Source: Dolomedes plantarius
Lineage: Eukaryota > Arthropoda > Arachnida > Araneae > Dolomedidae
Assembly: GCA_907164885.2 (NCBI GenBank)
Contig: OU015503.1
Location: 66,699,068 to 66,763,067, forward strand
DNA length: 64,000 bases
Direction of reading: 5' to 3'
The notes under the pieces were generated by a model. That model did no database searches, was not told the origin of the DNA, and was given only the letters and a program-made list of their open reading frames with translations. How positions within the stretch are numbered: position 1 is the first letter of the stretch; every line of letters begins with the position of its first letter. This document shows, in pieces, positions 1 through 11,087 of the stretch. Position numbers and translations under genes: made by a program.

Positions 1-45
1 CGAATTACTCGTTATGCGAGGTGCGCGTTAAGCGAGGTTTCACTG
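1..45. mobile_element. Terminal inverted repeat of a pogo/Tigger-like DNA transposon (rest lies before the window)
   Basis: Read on the minus strand the piece starts CAGTGAAACCTCGC and carries two copies of a GCG-AGGT-type subterminal motif, the style of Tigger/pogo element ends. It is followed by TA at 46-47, the expected target duplication. Only the end is inside the window, so coding content cannot be judged. Confidence 0.6.
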
Positions 46-298
46 TATTTTTAATACTAAAACACTAAAACAACGTCATCCCAATAAAACGCTTTTAACT
101 ACAAGTGGTAGTGTTATCACAGATGTGTAGAAATTTTCTAGTTAATCTTTCAATTTATCTTTCATATGCATAAAAAATGGACAAAAATTGAACGGAGAGT
201 CGTGAGAGGGAGTCATCAGAACGGGGAGTCATGTAGTAAGCCTACACCTCTCCTCAGTTTGTTGATACCCCCCCCCCACTAAAAAAAATGTATATATA
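46..298. other. Intergenic, no gene seen
   Basis: AT-rich sequence with a C-run near 270-278 and a short (TA)n stretch at 290-298 into which the Gypsy element appears to have inserted. No coding or RNA signal was recognised. Confidence 0.6.
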
Positions 299-541
299 TG
301 TGGGGAAGCAACGACCACAGCAGCATTGGATATAAACATCCTTTATTAGTTAAATATTAAGAAATTAAAATAAACAGCTCGAGAGGGACGTCTTCCCATC
401 TCGGAGTACAGCGATCGTCTGATAAGGCGGGAATACATCATGCGGGCGCACGCACTGACGTCACACAGACAGTAGCGCCGCGTAACGTTTGGAGATGGAG
501 ATGGGATTGAATTTCCCATATTCGGCCATCATGACCGGACA
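299..541 (-). repeat. 3' LTR of the Gypsy element
   Basis: On the minus strand it reads TGTCCGG...CCCCACA, a TGT/ACA terminus, with an AATAAA poly(A) signal at 342-347 (complement). The aligned part with the other LTR is 299-518; a shorter model ending at 518 (TGGG...CACA) is also possible because TATA flanks both copies. The longer model is preferred for its TGT/ACA ends and the purine-rich AAGGCGAGG just upstream. Confidence 0.8.
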
Positions 542-862
542 GGCGACCTCGCCTTAAGGTACACAGCAAAAATTTATCAAAAACATTAGAACACAGTTAA
601 TACAAATATAAAATAACAGTAAAAATGCAAAATATAAAATGGAAAAAATGAAAATAGTGATACAATACCATAGTTGGCTGGAAATAAACTGGCAAAAAAA
701 GACACAGCAAATACGAAATAACTAAAAGAAAAAACAATATTAGTGATGACAAGAGAAAAATGGAAAATTATGTACGTGAGAAAACAAAAAAATTAAGTTC
801 TTGAGAGTCAATTGTCAATAGTCTGTTGTAAAAAACAAAGTAAGTTCAGTTGAATAAAAATA

Positions 863-3800
863 TCAAGTTATATGCTCAATGGTGTTCGACCAAGGTTTCA
901 GATATTCTGCACAAGTTGAAGTTTTCACTGGTCCGTCGAAGAATGCACACTTTGCAACATCATAAGTGTTGTTTGGTTTTACTTTAGTAATTTTATATGG
1001 TCCAAGAAATTTTTGTTTGAGTTTGAGACCAGGGCCAAACTGGGTACGCTTGATTGCTACAAGGTCGTCGAGTTGGAAGGGGTGAGCTTGTTTGCGTCTC
1101 AGATTGTAAGTACGACGATTTTCGTCTTGAACCTTGCATATTTGTCGTTTAGCGTCTTTACGGAGATCATCATGTTTTTGGGGAAATGTAGATTTTATTT
1201 CCTCGTTGATCATATCAACAATTTTGATGTCATGGGGAGAATGCATTTTAGTCCCAAAAAGAATTTCGAATGGAGTGGAATTGATACTACGTTGGAAGGT
1301 GGAGTTGATGATTTGTTGAACGGCTGGAACATGGGAATACCATTTTTCCGGGTTGTCGATAGAGAGTTTAGAAAGTACGGCGATGATGATGGAGTTGAGA
1401 CGTTCAACTTGACCGTTCGATCTGGGAAGTCCAGCAGTAACAGCAATGTGACGTATATTCTGTTTTTCACAATACTCTTGAAATGCAGTAGACATAAATG
1501 CGGTACCTCTGTCGGAAATTATCCGGGACGGATTACCGAAGACGGCTCTTTGGGTTTCCAACCTATTGATTACTTCAGCGGCGTCTGTAGACCGGGTTGG
1601 GTATAACCACACAAATTTAGTAAATGAGTCAATAACTGCAAAAATGTGTTTGTAACGTTTAGATGTACTGGCAAGTGGGCCTAGATGGTCGATATGGTAC
1701 GTGTGCAGGGGTGTGTCGTCTTTTTCGATGGGATGCAGCATTCCATCTTGCTTGCCGCGTTTTCTGTTATTGAGGATGCATGTGACACAGTTATTGATGC
1801 ATCGCAGTATTTTCTCTTTCAAGTTCGGGATAAAAAATTCTTTTTGCAACAGTTCTTGAGTGCGTAGTACTGCGAAGTGGCCTCGTTCGTGAGCTGTCTG
1901 AATTATGTTCGCCTGCATACCTTCGGGCACTACAAGTAAATCAGTTCCTTGAACAGTTTTATATAGCAGATTATTTTTAACTATATAGTCGTCATATGGT
2001 GCGGTTGAAAGAAGTTTTTTTATAGTTTCGATATGCTCGTCTGATTGTTGTGCTTTAAGAAGTCGTATAAGGACACTGTCCTGAATAATCATGCAACATG
2101 GGCTTCTACTAAGGGCATCAACGTGAGCTATTTTTGAACCTGTACGATGTTCGATTTCGTAGTCAAAGTCTTGAAGATACAATGCCCATCGAGCTATACG
2201 TGAGTTAAGTTCTTTTTTACTTAGGGTCTTCACAAATGCATTACAGTCAGTAACTATTTTAAAATGAGAACCAAGAACATAGATACGGAATTTTTTAAGT
2301 GCTTCCACAATGGCGAGAACTTCAAGTTCGTAGCTTGTATATTTGCGTTCGTTGTCTGACGTCTTCTTGGACATGTAGTAGACGGGGTGGAAACAATTAT
2401 CTTCTTTGGATTTTTGTAGCAGGACTGCCCCCAAGCCATAAATTGATGCGTCAGTGTGAATTTCAATAGGACTCTTTTGGTTAAAAATACTTAAAACGGG
2501 CTGTTGGGAAAGGAGGTGTTTTAATTTTTGAAATGCGGCTTTCTGATCAGTCTGAAATTTAAATGGGGTGTCCTTACGAAGCAGATCACTAAGGGGTTTT
2601 GCTATGGTAGAATAACAGGGAAGAAATTTACGAAAATATCCAGTAAGACCTAAAAAACGTTGGACATCTTTTGTGTTTTTGGGATCAGGATAATTAAGAA
2701 CGGCTTTAGTTTTGGAGGAGGAGGGGAACAGTTTTTCGTGCTCCACAATGTGGCCTAGGAATTCAATTTTGTTATACAGAAATTGGCACTTATTAAAGTT
2801 TATGTCAAGTCCATAATCACGAGCTACAATTAAAACAGTGTTCAGACGTTCAAGAGCTTCAGACTCATTATTTGCTGGAATGATGAGATCATCCATGTAT
2901 GGGAGTACAATACCTTTGGCAATAAGATCACGAAAAACGGCATTTATGTATCGCATGAAAACAGAAGGACAAGAGCTTAATCCAAATGGCATATATCTGA
3001 ATTGAAATTGGCCTGAATGCGTCACGAAACTAGTGTAACGACGACTTTTTTCGTTTACGGGGACGTGAAAAAATCCATTACGCAAATCGAGTGTACTGAA
3101 TATGTTGGCATTTTGGAGACGATCCAAAATATCGTCGATCAAAGGTAAAGGGTAATGATCCTTAACTAACTTACGATTTAATTGCCTATAATCTATGCAA
3201 ACTCTCGGCTGACCGTTCTTTTTGCGAACGACAACGACTTGACTAGCGTAGGGGGAAGAACATGGCTCTATAATTCCATTTGTTAACCATTCGTCAATTT
3301 GAGCATCCACTATATCACGTTCTGCAAATGGTAAGCGTCGGGGTGTACGGAAAATTGGCTTATCGTCAGTAAGCGTTATATCAAGTTCGATGTTTTCAGT
3401 TTTCGTTTTGTTAGGTTTGTAGGCTAACAATTGCTGTTCAACGTCACTACGGGTTTGGCGAGAAATGTTAGGACCAATATCAAAAGAAGGAGGATCGGCT
3501 GAAATTGTCATTACAAAATCGTCATGTACGGCAGAATCATCAGGTTTTGAAATTTTGGAAAACATAGCACCGTCAGGTGTAATAGTTAAATTCGCCTGTT
3601 GGATTACATCGCAACCTAGTATGAGATCGAAAGTCATACAGTTATTTGGAACAACGGAGATATTTACTGGAAAAATTTGATCATCTATTTTAATTTCGGA
3701 AGCAAAAGAACCAATTACTTGAGTTTTTGAAAAACCGAAACCAGTTAGCATTGTAGTGCTATTCGTCAACGGTGGTGATCCTAGTTTAATCCACGCGGAA

Positions 3801-5119
3801 TGTTTAAGAAGCGTCGAATGACTGCCAGTATCCACTAATCCCGAAAATGTATTATCAAAAATAACAATCGTTTTGCATATAGTAGTGGGAGAAGTAACAA
3901 CATGCACCGTGTTGACACCGTCATGCGTCGCGGAGCTTTCAATTTGAGGAGTACGGCGGCAGTCCGCGGACTTATGTCCAAATAAATTACAAGAATGGCA
4001 ACGAGGGCCAAGAGAACGACTAGGGCACGTCTTTGAGATATGTCCAATTCCATTACAATTAAAACAGCGTTGATGAGATTTAGATGAGCTAGCAACAGTA
4101 AATTTTGAGTCACGTATTTGTGGTGAAGTGTTTGGTTCCGTGCCGCGTCTTTGGCCATCGCCGGCACGTCGAAAATTCGAACCAATTGTGTTCTTTTGAC
4201 TAACTACGGTTTCGTATGTTCGGAGTTTTTCTTTGAATTCGGTATAAGATTTTGCACCGTAAAGAATAATTTTCTCTGATGGGGTACCCTGTATTCCTTG
4301 TATAGTATACTGAATGACGGAACATTCATCAATAGTATTAGTAGTGCGGTTTGCAATTTCACGCATCGCTATAAAATACTGCATTAAACTTTCATTAGAA
4401 CGCATGTGACGTCTTTCAAGTTGTCTATGAATTTCAATGGATGCGATTCTCTCAGAAAATTCATTTATTAACGCGGTCTTAAATGAATCATACGAATTCA
4501 GATTTCTTTGTGAAAACAAAAAAATTTTAGCACTTCCTGTAACGAGGCGTTTGGCAAAAACCAATTTTTGTTGATCACTGATAGCGGGAAATAAATTAAA
4601 GTTATCCTCTACGTCGGCAAAAAAATTGTGAACGGAATATAAATTATTGCCTGTGAACTGGCGACAGGAGGTTGAAAGGTCTCGCAATAACAACCAGAAG
4701 TGAGAACTCATAGAGTCGGGAATCAAATCATTATTGTTTATCAAAACATCATTTCTGCTAGAAGAGGCGTCAAGCCACAGTTGTTTAGACTGGGTATCTG
4801 ACTGAAACGCGGGAATGTTTTGTAAAGGGCTGGAAGTACTTTGACCTACATTTGAATCATTTACGGTAGACTCGGAAGAAAGGATAATTTCGTTTTCAGC
4901 GTCGCATAAAAAACTCGTATCTAAAGAATTTTGAAATTTTAATAAATTGGAGAGGGCATAAAGAATATTATTGCATAACTCAATTTTGTTAGTACTGACA
5001 TTATCTAAATGTAATAAATTAACAACAGAAATAAAATCTGCGAGTGAAAGATCCTTCATTAAGCATTCTTTATGTTTCGCGACATCGAATTTTGAGGGGA
5101 ATGAGGAAAATTGACGCAT
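863..5119 (-). CDS. Gypsy Gag-Pol polyprotein, intact
   Basis: A single uninterrupted 1418-residue frame encodes the capsid and enzymes for reverse transcription and integration. In order: a Gag/capsid-like region (about 135-300), two CCHC zinc knuckles (352-387), an aspartic protease with DTGS at 430-433, reverse transcriptase (about 590-780) with YMDD at 741-744, RNase H starting at TDAS 889-892, an integrase HHCC zinc finger (about 1077-1114) and the DDE core (D1144, D1203, E1239). Domain order PR-RT-RH-IN is that of Gypsy. The start at 5119 lies in a run of A/T and gives the full Gag. All catalytic residues I can see are present, so the element could be competent for movement. Fusion of gag and pol in one frame means no frameshift is needed. 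Confidence 0.93.
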   Translation of the reverse strand: MRQFSSFPSKFDVAKHKECLMKDLSLADFISVVNLLHLDNVSTNKIELCNNILYALSNLLKFQNSLDTSFLCDAENEIILSSESTVNDSNVGQSTSSPLQNIPAFQSDTQSKQLWLDASSSRNDVLINNNDLIPDSMSSHFWLLLRDLSTSCRQFTGNNLYSVHNFFADVEDNFNLFPAISDQQKLVFAKRLVTGSAKIFLFSQRNLNSYDSFKTALINEFSERIASIEIHRQLERRHMRSNESLMQYFIAMREIANRTTNTIDECSVIQYTIQGIQGTPSEKIILYGAKSYTEFKEKLRTYETVVSQKNTIGSNFRRAGDGQRRGTEPNTSPQIRDSKFTVASSSKSHQRCFNCNGIGHISKTCPSRSLGPRCHSCNLFGHKSADCRRTPQIESSATHDGVNTVHVVTSPTTICKTIVIFDNTFSGLVDTGSHSTLLKHSAWIKLGSPPLTNSTTMLTGFGFSKTQVIGSFASEIKIDDQIFPVNISVVPNNCMTFDLILGCDVIQQANLTITPDGAMFSKISKPDDSAVHDDFVMTISADPPSFDIGPNISRQTRSDVEQQLLAYKPNKTKTENIELDITLTDDKPIFRTPRRLPFAERDIVDAQIDEWLTNGIIEPCSSPYASQVVVVRKKNGQPRVCIDYRQLNRKLVKDHYPLPLIDDILDRLQNANIFSTLDLRNGFFHVPVNEKSRRYTSFVTHSGQFQFRYMPFGLSSCPSVFMRYINAVFRDLIAKGIVLPYMDDLIIPANNESEALERLNTVLIVARDYGLDINFNKCQFLYNKIEFLGHIVEHEKLFPSSSKTKAVLNYPDPKNTKDVQRFLGLTGYFRKFLPCYSTIAKPLSDLLRKDTPFKFQTDQKAAFQKLKHLLSQQPVLSIFNQKSPIEIHTDASIYGLGAVLLQKSKEDNCFHPVYYMSKKTSDNERKYTSYELEVLAIVEALKKFRIYVLGSHFKIVTDCNAFVKTLSKKELNSRIARWALYLQDFDYEIEHRTGSKIAHVDALSRSPCCMIIQDSVLIRLLKAQQSDEHIETIKKLLSTAPYDDYIVKNNLLYKTVQGTDLLVVPEGMQANIIQTAHERGHFAVLRTQELLQKEFFIPNLKEKILRCINNCVTCILNNRKRGKQDGMLHPIEKDDTPLHTYHIDHLGPLASTSKRYKHIFAVIDSFTKFVWLYPTRSTDAAEVINRLETQRAVFGNPSRIISDRGTAFMSTAFQEYCEKQNIRHIAVTAGLPRSNGQVERLNSIIIAVLSKLSIDNPEKWYSHVPAVQQIINSTFQRSINSTPFEILFGTKMHSPHDIKIVDMINEEIKSTFPQKHDDLRKDAKRQICKVQDENRRTYNLRRKQAHPFQLDDLVAIKRTQFGPGLKLKQKFLGPYKITKVKPNNTYDVAKCAFFDGPVKTSTCAEYLKPWSNTIEHIT

Positions 5120-5804
5120 TTTTTTTTCGCGATGAGCGGTCGAATTCGGTATAACCGAGTACTTTATTTAATAATTTTACGTTTTGGGTTGTTCCGTATG
5201 TGAGGGAGTTAGCAATGAGAGGGATATCGCCTAAGATTAGGGCCATAATGAAAATTGAAACAAATTAATAACACAACTGAGGGGGAAAATTTTAAACTTA
5301 AGAAATTACGAAATTTTGAAACACAAACTAACGGGAAAACAACAAAAAAAAATGGGGCCTACCTCGCTTAAGGGAACAGTCCTTGTGGCTCGAAGGGTAT
5401 CCAATGAGAATAGGATGAATAGTCCACGAAAGTCCAGTTTTTTTTTATATAGGTGAATGTCACTATCCAAAATCACGTTATCCAGTAGAATGGCACTATA
5501 TCCAGTAGTGTAGGAATTACACTAAGTTCTCGATGGTTACACAGTTCAGCACTGCAACAATTATTTCGTTTCGATTTCAACGTCCGGGGCAAAAAGATTG
5601 AAGATTCGTGGGTTTGTTACAGGTGTTCTAGTAGATTAAAACAAATATCCTCGGTGAGAGCAGCCCGTCTGCTGCAATTGGCACGTCAGCCACTACTAAA
5701 TTCAAAAACAAAAGTGTCCACAGCCGTCTGCTGGGATGATACTTCTTTTTTAAAACGGGAAACGGGTCTAGGGGGAACAATTCACGCAGGGAAAGCGAAA
5801 GAAA
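5120..5804 (-). other. Gypsy 5' leader, non-coding
   Basis: Lies between the primer binding site and the Gag-Pol start. No long frame on the element's sense strand. It probably holds the packaging signal, but no motif was recognised. Confidence 0.6.
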
Positions 5805-5817
5805 GGTCGAGCCCCCA
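5805..5817 (-). other. Primer binding site, tRNA-Pro type
   Basis: Two bases after the 5' LTR the minus strand reads TGGGGGCTCG and then ACC. The first ten bases are the usual complement of the 3' end of tRNA-Pro; the eleventh differs from the common T. This supports tRNA-Pro priming, with one possible mismatch that the host tRNA sequence would settle. Confidence 0.6.
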
Positions 5818-5819
5818 AA

Positions 5820-6036
5820 TGTGGGGAAGCAACGACCACAGCAGCATTGGATATAAACATCCTTTATTAGTTAAATATTAAGAAATTAAAATAAACAGCT
5901 CGAGAGGGACGTCTTCCCATCTCGGAGTACAGCGATCGTCTGATAAGGCGGGAATACATCATGCGGGCGTACGCACTGACGTCACACAGACAGTAGCGCC
6001 GCGTAACGTTTGGAGATGGAGATGGGATTGAATTTC

Positions 6037-6039
<3 letters not shown>
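5820..6039 (-). repeat. 5' LTR of the Gypsy element, truncated at its outer end
   Basis: Identical to 299-518 except at 5970. The outer edge runs directly into (TA)n at 6040-6077, so the first bases of U3 appear to have been lost to, or replaced by, the microsatellite. Confidence 0.85.
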
Positions 6040-6376
<337 letters not shown>

Positions 6377-6448
6377 TAGCTGAATACCCGTGCTTCGCTA
6401 CAGGGTACATTTTAGGTAATTACAATGAAAAAGTAGTGAAATTGCTTT

Positions 6449-6665
6449 TTAGAGGATTTTCTTATAAACAATATATTTTGTTTCTTCATTGGACGGAACT
6501 AATATTACCAGGCTCGTCTGCGAACTTACGCGTGAGCAAGCTACGTAAAACTGACCGTGCGAGAAACAATTTTCTCGTAAATGTAGGCCAGCATATTTTA
6601 AAGTTTGGCCTTGGGACTTATTTATCGTCATGGCGAAGCATATTTTGAGAGGAAATTACAGTTTT
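6449..6665 (-). pseudogene. C-terminal end of the Helitron PIF1-like helicase
   Basis: The translated piece has [13 protein letters not shown], then the [12 protein letters not shown] block, which is the last conserved motif of PIF1-family helicases fused to Helitron Rep proteins; it ends near the natural C-terminus. Upstream the conserved context continues as FPLKIC but is cut by an in-frame TAA that looks like a CAA-to-TAA change, after which similarity is lost. The domain would unwind DNA during rolling-circle transposition, but only about 70 residues remain, so it is non-functional. Confidence 0.85.
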
Positions 6666-7882
6666 ATATATAGATTTGATTTAATATCCATAAAACATAC
6701 TAATTTGAACTAAATTTTTAAAAATTTTCATCTCAATTAGTCTAGTGGTTAAATTTTATCTTTTACTGTATTTTAATATTTTCTTTGTCAATTAATTTCG
6801 TTGTTATGCACGTGACGCAAAATTAATTTAAAGTATCACAAAAAGGAAAGAAATCTCGTGATTAGCATTTAATAAATTAAATTCAAAACTTTCCAAACGA
6901 TTACTGTTTTGGAAGTTAATGTTCTGCTAATTTCCAGTAAAAGCTAAAATCATTTGAAAACCACACACCAGTGTTCCACTCACACGCAACACTAAAAACC
7001 CCTAAAAGAATGCAAGAATAAAACGTATAAAAAATATAAATCTATTAATTTAAATAATTAAACACACACAAATGTATAAATTACACAAAAGTTTACTTAA
7101 ATTCTTTAATCTGACTACATCTCCAGTATAGAAATATTTTCGGGGCATTTACAGAACATGGTATATTTCACTTTTGAAAACACGCATTAAATGAGCATCA
7201 TCTCAATGGGAAATTTCTGAAATGAGCATGGCAATGAAGATCGTGTGTTTACAAACAACAGCAGTAACCGAAATGAGTTAAAATATAAATTTTAAGAGTA
7301 TTATGGTAGTAAGTTGTGTATATAAATAAAAACTTTCCAAACGATTACTGTTTTGGATGCTAATGTTCTGCTAATTTCAAGTAAAAGCTAAAATCATTTG
7401 AAAACCACACACCAGTGTTCCACTAACACGCAACACTATAAAACTGAATTTCAGTACTCTACGTTTATATGGGCATTGAAAATTGTGGTTAGTAGAGGGC
7501 AATACGGGACAATCCACACATTGTCTATAGACACTTGCTATCTTTGGCTATTATTTGATCCGTAATATCAGCCTCATATGCCGTATGTTTCTAAACGCCA
7601 TTCCCGAATGAAGAAATCGTGTAGAGGAGGCTTCTGCAACATGTGGACAGAGACAGTTGTTTTGTGACAACTGACTGAAGTGGTGTCATCTTTGGCTATT
7701 ATTTGATCCGAAATATCTGCCTCATATGCCGTATGTTTCTAAACGCCATTCCCATATGAACCACAGCCTAATTCCTTTAAAATGGAACAAAATGAGTAAC
7801 TCCCGTTAACCATGTAATCCACTACTGCTACAGGGGCATAAACAAGTGAGAATACAGAGTTTAAATCATCCAAAACTGCAGT

Positions 7883-8068
7883 TATGGTGTACATATGACA
7901 CCTAACTTCTCCAAAAATCTTTGCCTTTGTGATGAGACTCATAAGTGATTTTTGTTTTTGATGAAACACTCTTGCTAACAAATCATGACGATCCTGTGGT
8001 TTTTGTCCAACTATTCTTTGCTGTTGTTGTCTGATTTCTTCCAGTCTCGCTTCTCTTTCCGGGGTAAA
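7883..8068 (-). pseudogene. Helitron Rep N-terminal fragment (Helitron_like_N)
   Basis: Within a frame at 7739-8149, residues 28-89 carry an ETPE/RLEEIRQ-type charged repeat joined to GQKPQDRHDLLARVFHQK and KIFGEVRCHMYTI, which match the start of the Helitron_like_N domain. In complete proteins these two blocks are separated by hundreds of residues, so an internal deletion has joined them in frame. The residues after 89 are not recognised. The Rep catalytic HUH and tyrosine motifs are absent. Confidence 0.7.
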
Positions 8069-9797
8069 GATTCGGAAAATCATTCGGGAAAAACTGAAAA
8101 GTAAACAATACCAAATCAATTTAAAAACTAAATCCACTATAAATAACATAGAAAAAATAACAGTATAAATAACACAGTATAAATAAAAAGTACAGGCTGC
8201 GGACAGATATGCTCAGGCCAATAATACAAAAAAAAATTTTTAAATCGTAGTAAGCAATGAAAAATATTTTACACACTGCAATAATAGAAAAACAAAATAT
8301 GATGGTAAAATAGAAAGGAAAGTTAAAACAGAAGTAAGAAGTTTAATTCTAAAAATATAAATGAGGTATAAATCAGCTATCGATTCTAATTTATGAATCA
8401 TTTATCAGGACATGAAAAAATTACTGCATGTAAAAAAAATTAACCTTACCTCCATTAATTTCAACACTTCTTGACCTGTGGCTTGTCCAATCATGTGAAA
8501 TATAATTCTTGACAATAATTCTTGTTAACCTAAACTGTTATTTGTGTTTTTTTAATCTAAAATGTTATGTTCTCAAAATATGACAATTAAGAAAGAGATG
8601 TCATCGAGAAAAAATAAATCATGCTACTTAAGAAAGTCATACCACAAATTTCTATAAAATTAATGTGCAACTATATTTGATGTACAAAATAATGCATATG
8701 TAATACATTGCTAACATGTTTTAACATAAAAAATTTCCACAATCAAAAGCTAAAATTAGTTTAAAATATTAGCTTTAGGATTTTGTGCAGAATGGTAGGT
8801 GTTTTAGCTAAATTTCATTAAAAATTACTTCAAATTGATCAATTTATGAAAAAGGTATGCTATTTACAGGTAAGTTTTTGATTCTTTTTTTGGATTTTTA
8901 AGTGCTATTTTAGCATAAAAGACCAAAAAAAACCATTACAAAATTATTTTTTCTCAAAGCTAAACACAAACATAATTAACAGTTGTTTTAAAAAAACTTG
9001 GTAAACATTGCTAAGTTTCGAAGTATTAGAATGATAATAAAAAATATTCCAGAGTTTCAGACAGAAGCATAAAAAGAAAGAATATGTAAAAAAGTAACTA
9101 AATTAAACAGAAATTGACAGAATACAGAAAAAGTGAACACCGACAAAAGTAAATAAAATGTTTCCTTGTGCTCATGCGCAGTTCTTATGAATGATTGATT
9201 CCAATGCCTAGAGTACCGCGTTCGAAGAATCGCGTATAAAATTTGTGTTGAAGCATCGTTCTTTAAAATTCAATTAAAAATCGAAATTTTAAGATAGAGA
9301 CTTGAACTGAGATTTATATGAATGAGAAAGCTTTCATCTTCCAGATGATGTAAATATTTTCTTTGTAAGATAAAAACTCGAAGAACATCGACCGTAGATC
9401 CTCAAAAGAGCGTAAATTTCTCGAAAAAGTGGGTTTAATATTTTGATGAAAATATTAGACTGTTTAAAATTATTTTTAAACAAATGAGGTCTTGTTTGAA
9501 GGAAAAATGTCTGTAGTCTTAGACTGTAAAAAGATCAAAATTCTACGATCATTTTTTGCCGAGATATCGTAATCTGAAGTTAAAAAAAACATAAAATATC
9601 CCACAAAACATAAAATAAAAAAATTTCTAGAATAACATTTAAAATTCAGGCTTCGAGGTGCACTTTTCCATAGTTTGCACTACCCGTGTGCCAAATTTCA
9701 CGATTGTAAGTTTCATAGATTCGCCTGGGGGCCGCTCACACACACTCACACACACTCACACACATACGCGCGCAAACATTCGCTTTTATTAATAAGA

Positions 9798-9964
9798 TGT
9801 AATGCTTATTACTGTAATGTTAAAGATGGGAATACGCTCCAAAGTTTAATTGTTTACTTAAAATACCTTTTTAGATGCCACAACAGAAATTGCTCGTTTT
9901 ACCTTCAATGAAACTTCCGAAATGAGTTTTGTTCTGTAAGAAAGGAAAAGCTGGAGGTATTCCT
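9798..9964. other. Spacer between two Helitrons
   Basis: About 170 bp of unrecognised, AT-rich sequence that separates the 5' end of one Helitron from the probable 3' end of the next. No gene seen. Confidence 0.4.
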
Positions 9965-10936
9965 AATTACAGATGGCGTTGCCCGGGATTTTAAGAATGT
10001 TTGTTAACCAAAATCAATTTAAAAATTAACACAGTATAAATAACATAGAAAAAAATTGACATTTTCTATGTTATTTAGACTCTGACATAACCCATGACTC
10101 GGGCTCCGCCCTTCAAGCCGGTCGGTTTAGGGACCCGCTTCCTTCAGCAATCCTTGTCAGAGAATGGAAACACTAAAAAACAACGAATCAAGGTACCTAA
10201 ATTTTGTGACTACGTATTCCACGTCCTGCTAAAAGTCGGAGCCAGATGAAAAACCCCCCCCCCCCCCGGCGAGAAATTTCGTTCGGTCCAACCCTCTACG
10301 AATGGGCGAAAAATTATTTCTTCGAGCCTCCCCCCCCCCCTCCGCTTATGGGTGAAAAAAGGGTTCTTCATTCAAACCGCATTGAAAACCCGCGCAGCAA
10401 AATTTGTATTGAAGTATCGTTCTTTAAAATTCAATTAAAAATCGAAATTTTAAGATAGAGACTTGAAATGAGGTTCATATGAATGAGAAAGCTTTCATCT
10501 TCCAGATGATGTAAATATTTTCTTTGTAAGATAAAAACACGAAGAACATCGACCGTAGATGATTAAAAGAGCGTAAAAAGTTCGAAAAAGTGGTTTTAAT
10601 ATTTTGATGAAAATATTAGTCTGTTTTAAATTATTTTTAAACAAATGAGGTCTTGTTTGAAGGAGAAATGTCTGTTGTCTTAGATTGTAAAAAAGATCAA
10701 AATTCTACGATCATTTTTTGCCGAGATATCGTAATCGGAAGTTAAAAAAACATAAAATATCGCACAAAATATAAAATAAAAAATTTTCTAGAACAAAATT
10801 TTAAATTCGGGCTTCGAGGTGCAGCTTCCCATAGTCTGCACTACCCGTGTGCCAAATTTGACGTCTGTAAGTATCACAGATTCGTCTGGGGGTCGCATAC
10901 ACACACACACACACACTCTCTCTTTTATTAATAAGA
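9965..10936 (-). mobile_element. Short non-autonomous Helitron related to the one at 6376-9797
   Basis: The 5' half (about 10397-10936) is a close copy of 9238-9797, including the same TCTTATTAATAAAAG terminus at 10936. A second patch near 10007-10055 matches 8106-8160 of the larger copy, so this is a deletion derivative. The probable 3' end has the Helitron-like block CCCGGGCAACGCC (complement of about 9975-9987), but a clean CTRR end was not found, so the left boundary is approximate. It holds C-runs at 10245-10267 and 10330-10341. Confidence 0.6.
10040..10073. other. Perfect short hairpin inside the Helitron
   Basis: Arms ATAACATAGAAAA and TTTTCTATGTTAT, 13 bp each and perfectly complementary, separated by a short loop. 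It may be a fold-back formed at a deletion junction, since the left arm is also found near 8150 in the parent copy. Confidence 0.6.
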
Positions 10937-11000
10937 TAGAGAGAGAGACAGAGAGAGAGGATAAATATATAGGCAGATAAATAGATAAATAGATATAACT
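10903..11000. repeat. (CA)n, (GA)n and (ATAG)n microsatellites
   Basis: CA repeats up to about 10914, GA repeats at 10937-10960 and ATAG-type repeats to about 10998, flanking the Helitron 5' terminus at 10936. Confidence 0.85.
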
Positions 11001-11087
11001 TTTAAGGAGCGAAAATCCCAAAAAATTCTATTCAGAGATGAATAGACTTAATGTTAAGATTACAGTTTTGTGCGCGTAGACAATATA

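Larger units (their letters stand above)
299..6039 (-). mobile_element. Young Gypsy (Metaviridae) LTR retrotransposon
   Basis: The two LTRs are direct repeats at 299-541 and 5820-6039 and enclose one long Gag-Pol frame read on the minus strand. Over the 220 bp shared by both LTRs there is one difference (C at 449, T at 5970), so the insertion is recent. About 700 bp of leader lies between the 5' LTR and the start codon. The 5' LTR stops abruptly in a (TA)n array at 6040 and seems to lack about 23 bp present in the 3' copy. No env-like frame follows pol. Confidence 0.93.

Noticed and set aside
1013..1606. A 197-residue plus-strand frame at 1013-1606
   Set aside because: It is the antisense shadow of the integrase part of the Gypsy Gag-Pol.
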